DNA of 64,000 nt from Symbiodinium natans (lineage: Eukaryota > Sar > Dinophyceae > Suessiales > Symbiodiniaceae): the NCBI GenBank assembly GCA_905221605.1, contig CAJNDS010002079.1, positions 943,501 through 1,007,500 of the forward strand, given 5' to 3'. Positions 58,936 to 64,000 of this stretch are shown piece by piece. The notes under the pieces were generated by a model. It was not told the origin of the DNA, did no database searches, and was given only the letters and a program-made list of their open reading frames with translations. Made by a program: the position numbers and the translations under genes. Position 1 is the first letter of the stretch; every line of letters starts with the position of its first letter.

Positions 58936-58985
58936 TTTCGTTCAAGGCTTATAGAGCTATGGCGTCGTCCTGCTCCACAGGCCAC

Positions 58986-59061
58986 CTGGGTAGCTGGGCC
59001 ACATCGACTTTCTGGCCCCTTTGGAGTGCCCAGAGCTTCATGCCGGGGGCAGTCGCCGGGG
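58986..59061 (-). CDS. Candidate internal exon
   Basis: 76 bases between GCAAG and GTGGCC. Reads PATAPGMKLWALQRGQKV then DVAQLP. Array at 59069-59101 on the acceptor side. Not recognised. Confidence 0.5.
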
Positions 59062-59068
59062 CTTGCGC

Positions 59069-59165
59069 TTGGGGTTTAGGGTTTAGGGTTTAGGGTTTAG
59101 GGTTCCAGGGTTCCAGGGTTCCAGGGTTCCAGGGTTCCAGGGTTCCAGGATTCCAGGGTTCAGGG
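59069..59165 (+). repeat. TTTAGGG array turning into GGTTCCAGG 9-mer
   Basis: Four TTTAGGG units, then about seven homogeneous GGTTCCAGG units. Confidence 0.9.
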
Positions 59166-59606
59166 TTGTGAAGGGTAGTTTCTGTATAGGGAACGGTCTT
59201 CGTTTTATGGTCTAAGGTAAGGGCTTCAACTGAGAAAGAGAGAGAGAGAGAGAGAGGGAGAGAGTAGAGGGGTTATTGTTATTTTATTGCAGGTGGTGAT
59301 TTTGAAATCTCCTGCGATAAGATCCTTAGGTAACCTAGACGAACACGTAGGTTTGGAGTTGCTACAGGGAAGGTTTCCACATCCTAAACCCTAAACTCAG
59401 GTAAGGTTTTCACCAGCAGTTGCCTTGAGAAGCACTCCAGGACGGCAAAGCAAAGATAACACTGGCCGGGCTTGCAGGGAACTTCTGGGTGAAGTGTTCC
59501 CACCGACCCCTTTAGGGATTAGGTTTTGGATTTAGGGTTTAGGCTTTAGGGAAACCCCTACTATTGCTGTGAGAGCCCTAAACCGCCCTAAAATCCGTGC
59601 GAGTAC
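59166..59606. other. Unassigned sequence
   Basis: GA run (59231-59262) and about 250 bp without arrays; no exon assigned. Confidence 0.4.
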
Positions 59607-59668
59607 CCTCCTGAACTTCGAACAACCTCGGCATTGAGCCCAACGCATCAGCCAACCTTCTCATCGTG
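59607..59668 (-). CDS. Candidate internal exon
   Basis: 62 bases between TTTAG, at the edge of a CCCTAAA array, and GTACTC. Reads TMRRLADALGSMPRLFEVQE. Probably the same gene as 59767-59829. Not recognised. Confidence 0.5.
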
Positions 59669-59766
59669 CTAAACCCTAAACCCTAAACCCTAAACCGTAA
59701 ACCGTAAACCCTAAACCCTAACCCTAAACCCTTAACCTTAAACCCTAAACCCTAACCCTAAACCAC

Positions 59767-59829
59767 CAGTCCATCTTCTCCCTGCGCCCCCGACGGCAAG
59801 AGCCCCACGCAAGGCAACTCGCCAATGAG
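59767..59829 (-). CDS. Candidate internal exon
   Basis: 63 bases, phase 0-0, between CTCAG and GTGGTT. Reads LIGELPCVGLLPSGAQGED. The donor runs straight into GTTTAGGG repeats. It lies downstream of the RS/RD stop codon, so it belongs to the next gene on the strand. Not recognised. Confidence 0.6.
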
Positions 59830-60026
59830 CTGAGTTCAAATTGTGCCTCAGGTTACTTTACTTTAACTGTCTGGGTCTTCTGTCCTGTCTTATAAAAAAT
59901 GAGCAAACCTTGACCTGCACCTACGCCTGTGCACAACACTTCAACGTAATAAGGATCTCAGGTGTCGAAGCCTCTGAGGGAGCGTGAAACGCTGGAAACG
60001 CTACGCCGGGGCATCCCCTTCGATGC

Positions 60027-60484
60027 TCACAGGCGCCCTCCTCTGCTCGACTCGTAGCGGCCTCTGTCTCTGCTGTCCTCTCGGCGTCGGTCATCGTGGC
60101 GATCATCGCGTCGCCGGTCATCGCGGCGGTCGTCGTAGCTATGCCTGTCATCCCGCCGGTCATCACGCCGGTCATCCCGCCGGTCATCACGTCGGTCATC
60201 ATGGCGACCTCGATCGTCATAACCCCGGTCATCCCGGCGCCGGTCGTCGTAGCGCTCTCGGTCTCTGGGCCGGTCGTCATAGATCATGGACCTACTGCCA
60301 CCCCCCCCGCCGCGCGCGTTGCGCCGGCCGTTGCTGCGGCTGCGGCTCCGGCTGCTGCGCCGCGAGGTCTGGTTCAGCAGCTCCCGGCTGCCTCCGCCGC
60401 CCCCGCCGCCCTTGCGCTGCTTCTCCGCCATGAAGATGTCTCGACTCGTGTAGCCCTTGCGCTCATCCGCGGTGTTGTCCTGTT
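60027..60484 (-). CDS. RS/RD-rich C-terminal exon of RRM protein
   Basis: Last exon of a probable SR-like protein. It begins after a textbook acceptor, a run of C then TTTTAG at 60485-60490, and reads DNTADERKGYTSRDIF, a glycine run, an RS stretch (SRRSSRSRSRS) and then many DDR/DRR repeats before the stop at 60027. RS/RD tails recruit splicing factors and carry nuclear localisation. An ATG at 60431 is internal, because the frame stays open upstream to the acceptor. The upstream exons at 60771-63410 supply an RRM. The phase between 60771 and this exon does not fit directly, so a small exon may be missing in between. Confidence 0.75.
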
Positions 60485-60654
60485 CTAAAAGGGGGGGGGG
60501 GGGGCGCTCTCAACCTAAGCCGCCCGGAGGAGAACAAGGCCTCCTATCTACACCCCTCTTCGCCAAGAACAGAAACCCTGAAGGTCCATGTGCCGAAATA
60601 TACTTGGGCCCTACCAAGCTACGATATGGGAACCCTTTGAAGGCCCAAGTGTAC

Positions 60655-60735
60655 CCTAAACCCTAAACCCTAAACCCTAAACCCTAAACCCTAAACCCTA
60701 AACCCTAAACCCTAAACCCCATAAACTCTAAACCC
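60655..60735 (-). repeat. CCCTAAA array in the RRM gene
   Basis: About 10 units in the intron between the beta-4 exon and the RS/RD exon. Confidence 0.93.
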
Positions 60736-60770
60736 CTTATAGGGCGCTGAAGGAAGGACCGGAGCCCTAC

Positions 60771-60826
60771 GTGTCCTTCCCTCTCGGCTTCCACCGGGCC
60801 TTGATAGCCACACCATCGATGAGCAC
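60771..60826 (-). CDS. RRM exon (beta-4 strand)
   Basis: 56-base exon after CCAG and before GTAGGG. Reads VLIDGVAIKARWKPRGKD, which fits the last strand of an RRM. Starts in phase 0, matching the upstream exon at 61063-61100, and ends in phase 2. Confidence 0.7.
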
Positions 60827-60842
60827 CTGGGCTTCGGCTTGG

Positions 60843-61062
60843 GGCCCTAAACCCATGAAAGCCGCCATGAATACACCTCAAAGTTCACCGATTCCACCCT
60901 AAACCGTAAACCCTAAAGCCCTAAAGCCCTGAGCCCTAAGCCCTCAGCCCTCAGCCCTAAACCCTAAATCCGAAGCCCTAAACCCTAGCCCTAAACCCTA
61001 AACCCTAAACCCTAACCCCAAACCCTAAACCGTCATAGGATGCTCGCTCTCGGACGCGCAGC
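60843..61062 (-). repeat. CCCTAAA/CCCTCAG array in the RRM gene
   Basis: Mixed variants (60895-61030) in the intron between helix 2 and beta-4 exons. Confidence 0.85.
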
Positions 61063-61100
61063 CTCCTGCCGGTCTATTGCATCCATGGCTTGCCGTGCGC
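61063..61100 (-). CDS. RRM exon (helix 2)
   Basis: 38-base exon after CTCCAG, ending at a GC donor. Reads ARQAMDAIDRQE, a typical RRM second helix. Phase agrees with the exons on both sides. A telomere-type array of about 330 bp separates it from the preceding exon. Confidence 0.62.
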
Positions 61101-61111
61101 CTGGAGCTTGC

Positions 61112-61445
61112 AGGGTTTAGGGTTTAGGGTTTAGGGTTTAGGGTTTAGGGTTTAGGGTTTAGGGTTTAAGGTTTAGGGTTTAGGGTTTAGGGTTTAAGGT
61201 TTGGGGTTTAGGGTTTGGGGTTTGGGGTTTAGGCTCTAGGGGTTGCGGTTTAGGGTTTAGGGTTAGGGTTTAGGGTTTAGGGTTTGGGTTTGGGGTTTGG
61301 GGTTTGGGGATTGGGGTTTGGGGTTTGGGGTTTAGGGCTTGGGGTTAAGGGTTTGGGGTTTAGGGTTTGGGGTTTAGGGTTTAGGAGCTTGGGGTTTAGA
61401 GTTTGGGGCTTAGAGTTTGGGTTTGGGGGGTTTAGAGAGGGTTTA
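61112..61445 (+). repeat. TTTAGGG/TTTGGGG array in the RRM gene
   Basis: About 45 units over 330 bp, first TTTAGGG then TTTGGGG/CTTGGGG. It lies within the intron between the RNP1 and helix-2 exons. The plus and minus ORFs here are repeat translations. Confidence 0.92.
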
Positions 61446-61987
61446 TGTTTAGGGGGCATAGGGTTTCGACGCAGTCTGCGGTTTGCACGGACTGATATTG
61501 GGTTTATCTAGGGCTATTTTTTTGTTTATCGAGATGTGGGGATATAGGGATCTAGGGCTTTTGGGCTTAGGGCTTGTAGGGCTTAGGGTTTCTGGGATTT
61601 AGGGCTTATATCGGGTTTTCCTAGGGTTTCTGGGGCGTGGTATAGAGACATGGGGTTTGAAGTGTCGGGCTTGTAGGATGAAGTGCCAAAAAGCGTGAAA
61701 GGTTTGCTTAGGGGCCCATCATTTTCGCCCCACTGTCAAACCCAGAACAAACTTGAGGCTTCTTGACCCTATGCCCTAAATGCGAAAAAAAGCCTCAGAT
61801 TGTAGAACCCACGACCGAAGTCCAGGCAGAAAGATGGAAAGTTTCAACCCTAAACCCTAAACCCTAAACCCTAAACCCTAAACCCTAAACCCTAAACCCT
61901 AAACCCTAAACCCTAAACCCTAAACCCTTCAGTTGGGAGATGCAGTGGGGGTTACTTAAGAAGTGGAGCCCCAAACCGGGCGCCCGC
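61446..61987. other. Intron-like sequence of the RRM gene
   Basis: Degenerate G/T-rich repeats (61500-61680), unassigned sequence (61690-61840) and CCCTAAA array (61846-61928). Confidence 0.55.
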
Positions 61988-62014
61988 CTGAAGCGTTGAC
62001 AAAGCGTACCTTGG
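61988..62014 (-). CDS. RRM micro-exon (RNP1 strand)
   Basis: 27-base exon after TTGCAAG with a GC donor. Reads AKVRFVNAS, resembling the RNP1 strand. It joins in phase to helix 2 (AKVRFVNASGARQAMD). An alternative frame from the same island also stays open, so the boundaries are provisional. Confidence 0.55.
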
Positions 62015-62103
62015 CTTGCAAGGAGGAAGGGTTTGGGCAGGGTTTAGGGTTTGGGGTTCAGGGTTCAGGGTTTAGGGTTTAGGGTTTAGGGTTTAGGGGT
62101 GCC

Positions 62104-62153
62104 AGAGACAGCAGCAAAGGTGCCCACGGAATATGTTGGACGGGATCGCCGAC
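62104..62153 (-). CDS. Possible RRM linker exon
   Basis: Island open on the minus strand after GGTCAG (VGDPVQHIPWAPLLL), positioned between the beta-2 and RNP1 exons. The donor and phase are not settled, and the plus strand is also open here. The real RRM loop may be shorter. Confidence 0.35.
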
Positions 62154-62219
62154 CTGACCGGGCAACGGGTCGCAAGGGTCTGGGCTGGGCCCGACTTGGA
62201 GGTTCAGGGTACTTCTACC

Positions 62220-63311
62220 CTAAGCCCTATAAACCCTAAACCCTAAACCCTAAACCCTATAACTGTACTTATAGGGTTTAGGGTTTAGGGCTTATGGTTT
62301 AGGGGTGAGGGTACTTCTTAGCCAATGAGGACTGTACTTATAATCTACCTTACCTATATGCCCCTTAATTGCACTAATGTGGTTTATAGGTACAGTTCTT
62401 ATTGGGTTAATAAGTACAGGTACCATGAACCTCCAAGTAAGGCTACTGAGTGGGACCCCCGGTAAGGCCTTAGTATATGCCATATGGGTACATGGACCCT
62501 TAAGAGGATTAATAGAATTTGGGGCCTTCTGCTGCAGCGCCAGCCTTGAAGAACTACTAGACGGGCTTTGATCGGGCGTGTGCCCTAAACCCTAAACCCT
62601 AAAAACTAAAACCCTAAACCCCTAAACCCCTAAAAACCCTAAAGCCCTCAACCCTAAACCCCAAGTCCTGAACGGGTCCTAAAGCCCTCAACCCTAACCC
62701 CCAAGTCCTGCCCTAGAAGAGGCTGCTCCATCTCTCAGATTTCCGCGGCCCGAACATCCCCTGATCAAGCCCTGACCATGTTTTCATAGAAGGAAACCCT
62801 AAACCCTAACCCCTGAACCCTAAACACTAGTCCAAGACAAGCCCATCTAACCCTAATCCAAGACAAGCCCATCTAACCCGAATAGGTGGGCGCAGGGTGG
62901 AACATGGCCGCAAGGTGAGAACTTGAGAACGTGCCAAAGCCAATCGAGCAGGTTTTGGTATCTAGGTTGCCAAGTAACCTGAGATCCCGTTTTTGCTCAC
63001 AGGGGCTAAGAAGGGAACCCTAACCCTAAACCCTAAAGGGTTTATAAGGGAACCTGAAACCCCCAAAAAAAGGGAATAGGGGGCACTTTTGGGGTTCCTA
63101 GGTATTTTGGGGTGGTTGGTGAGATACAGCCAGAGAACCTCACCACCACTCCCACAGAAAGAAAAAGAAATCCGAACCCCAAATCAATCCACCCCACCCC
63201 CATCCCCAGCCAGCCCCAACCCCAGCTCCATTGAACCCTAAACCCCCAAACCCCCGAACCCCCAAACCCTAAACCCCCAAACCCTAAACCCTAAACCCCA
63301 AAAACCGAAAC
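62220..63311. other. Intron-like block of the RRM gene
   Basis: Short arrays of both orientations (62228-62300), a TACAGT/ACTGTA-rich inverted element (62320-62480), CCCTAAA repeats (62583-62690), a minus island MFGPRKSERWSS (62720-62760), family D element split by a short array (62965-63090) and CCCTAAA/CCCCAAA (63235-63300). Confidence 0.5.
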
Positions 63312-63410
63312 CGCAGGAGCCTTGTGGCAAATGTCGATCTCTCCATATCGTTCCAACACAGACTTCAGTTGGAGGCGCTTCGTGCCGGCGTGAACCCCTC
63401 CAACGATCTC
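63312..63410 (-). CDS. RRM exon (beta-1, helix 1, beta-2)
   Basis: 99 bases, 33 codons in phase 0, after AAAG and before GTTTCG. Reads EIVGGVHAGTKRLQLK then SVLERYGEIDICHKAPA, the first half of an RRM. With 61988-62014, 61063-61100, 60771-60826 and 60027-60484 it builds an RRM plus RS/RD-tail protein, a candidate splicing regulator, spread over more than 3 kb of repeat-filled introns. Confidence 0.7.
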
Positions 63411-63414
63411 CTTT

Positions 63415-63560
63415 GCTTAGGGTTTAGGGTTTAGGGTTTAGGGTTTAGGGTTTAGGGTTTAGGGTTTAGGGTTTAGGGTTTAGGGTTTAGGGTTTAAGGT
63501 TTAAGGTTTAGGGTTTAGGGTTTAGGGTTTAGGGCATAGGGCTCAGGGTTTGGGGGTCAG
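63415..63560 (+). repeat. TTTAGGG array
   Basis: About 17 units directly on the acceptor side of RRM exon 63312-63410 (minus). Confidence 0.94.
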
Positions 63561-63742
63561 GGTTCAGGGTGTAGGGGCTACACGCCCATGGTGCACTGGG
63601 GCTTAGTGTTATAGGGACTACGTGGTGCTTAGCGTCATGCTACCTGACCCCTAAGCCCCAGATGATCAAGCATTAAGGGCATGTTGGCTGGTTGAGGGTT
63701 ATAGGCTACGGCATAAGAGTTGGGGTCTAGGGTTTCTGGAAC

Positions 63743-63793
63743 GTGCACAATGTCTCGAATCCCTAGAGCCGAAGCGACCTTTTCTGCTTGCTT
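63743..63793 (-). CDS. Candidate internal exon
   Basis: 51 bases, phase 0-0, after CTCCCAG and before GTTCCA. Reads KQAEKVASALGIRDIVH. It may belong to the 5' part of the RRM gene or to the gene upstream. No homology recognised. Confidence 0.55.
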
Positions 63794-63917
63794 CTGGGAG
63801 TGCCTACTAAAAGCGTCTTATTTCTAGTTTAAGCGTTTAAATAGCTAATAATTAATAAGCGTTCTTTACTATCTATTTAGCGTATTTTGTTCTTTTACAG
63901 TGAGTCAGCTGATGTAC

Positions 63918-64000
63918 CTGGACGAGTCGACACAGGTGCAGATCCTCTGACCCTGGAGAAGGTCGATTCCGCAAACCCTGACAACGGCAATGCTTCAACA
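63918..64000 (-). CDS. Candidate exon, cut by window end
   Basis: Open minus-strand frame (EALPLSGFAESTFSRVR) ending at CCAG|GTACAT. Runs off the right edge. Function not recognised. Confidence 0.5.

Noticed and set aside
59984-60488. Plus-strand ORFs of 130-149 codons and the minus 119-codon ORF rich in MTGVM
   Set aside because: They are shadow frames of the RS/RD-rich exon, whose repeats keep other frames open.
1-64000. CRISPR array
   Set aside because: Repeats are 7-11-bp tandem units without equal unique spacers, and the sequence is eukaryotic.
1-64000. tRNA, 5S or other rRNA genes, spliced-leader RNA gene
   Set aside because: I looked for conserved boxes and the dinoflagellate spliced-leader sequence by eye and saw none; a covariance-model search would be decisive.

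Overview
The window looks like nuclear DNA of a dinoflagellate or a close alveolate relative. The reasons are TTTAGGG-type repeats spread through the whole sequence rather than only at an end, GC-rich exon-like islands, apparent GT-AG and GC-AG splice sites, long runs of islands on one strand, and a LINE whose reverse transcriptase resembles those common in dinoflagellates. No species can be named from the sequence.

Three layers are visible. (1) More than a hundred short arrays of TTTAGGG or CCCTAAA, tens to about 330 bp long, alternate in orientation every 100-500 bp. (2) Between them sit islands of about 50-140 bp. Many are open in one frame and end at plausible splice sites next to or inside the repeat arrays, so I read them as small exons whose introns consist largely of telomere-type repeat. 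Phases agree across several neighbours in two places: a possible mitochondrial protein at 1.8-3.2 kb (minus), and an RRM protein with an RS/RD-rich tail at 60.0-63.4 kb (minus). (3) Intron space also holds short inverted-repeat elements of at least eight families, minisatellites, microsatellites and long G/C homopolymers.

Layout: 0-17.5 kb, exon islands mainly minus. 18.0-34.2 kb, mainly plus, with a structured tandem repeat at 31.7-32.9 kb and a pyrimidine block at 33.1-33.4 kb. 34.8-64 kb, minus again. Within this last part, 37.95-44.45 kb is a nearly complete LINE (minus) with a 13-bp target-site duplication and a poly(A) tail. Its domain order is unusual (endonuclease, RNase H, reverse transcriptase), and an 11-base motif recurs along it. 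At 47.4-48.1 kb there is an uninterrupted two-RRM gene, possibly a retrocopy. No rRNA, tRNA or CRISPR array was recognised.

The main biological point is that telomere-type repeats appear to behave here as inserted, splice-competent intron sequence. Several arrays split older elements and are flanked by short direct repeats like target-site duplications. The exon calls are my own reading of frame and splice signals. Most lack recognisable homology, and many islands are partly open on the other strand, so individual exon calls are moderate or low in confidence while the overall pattern is stronger.
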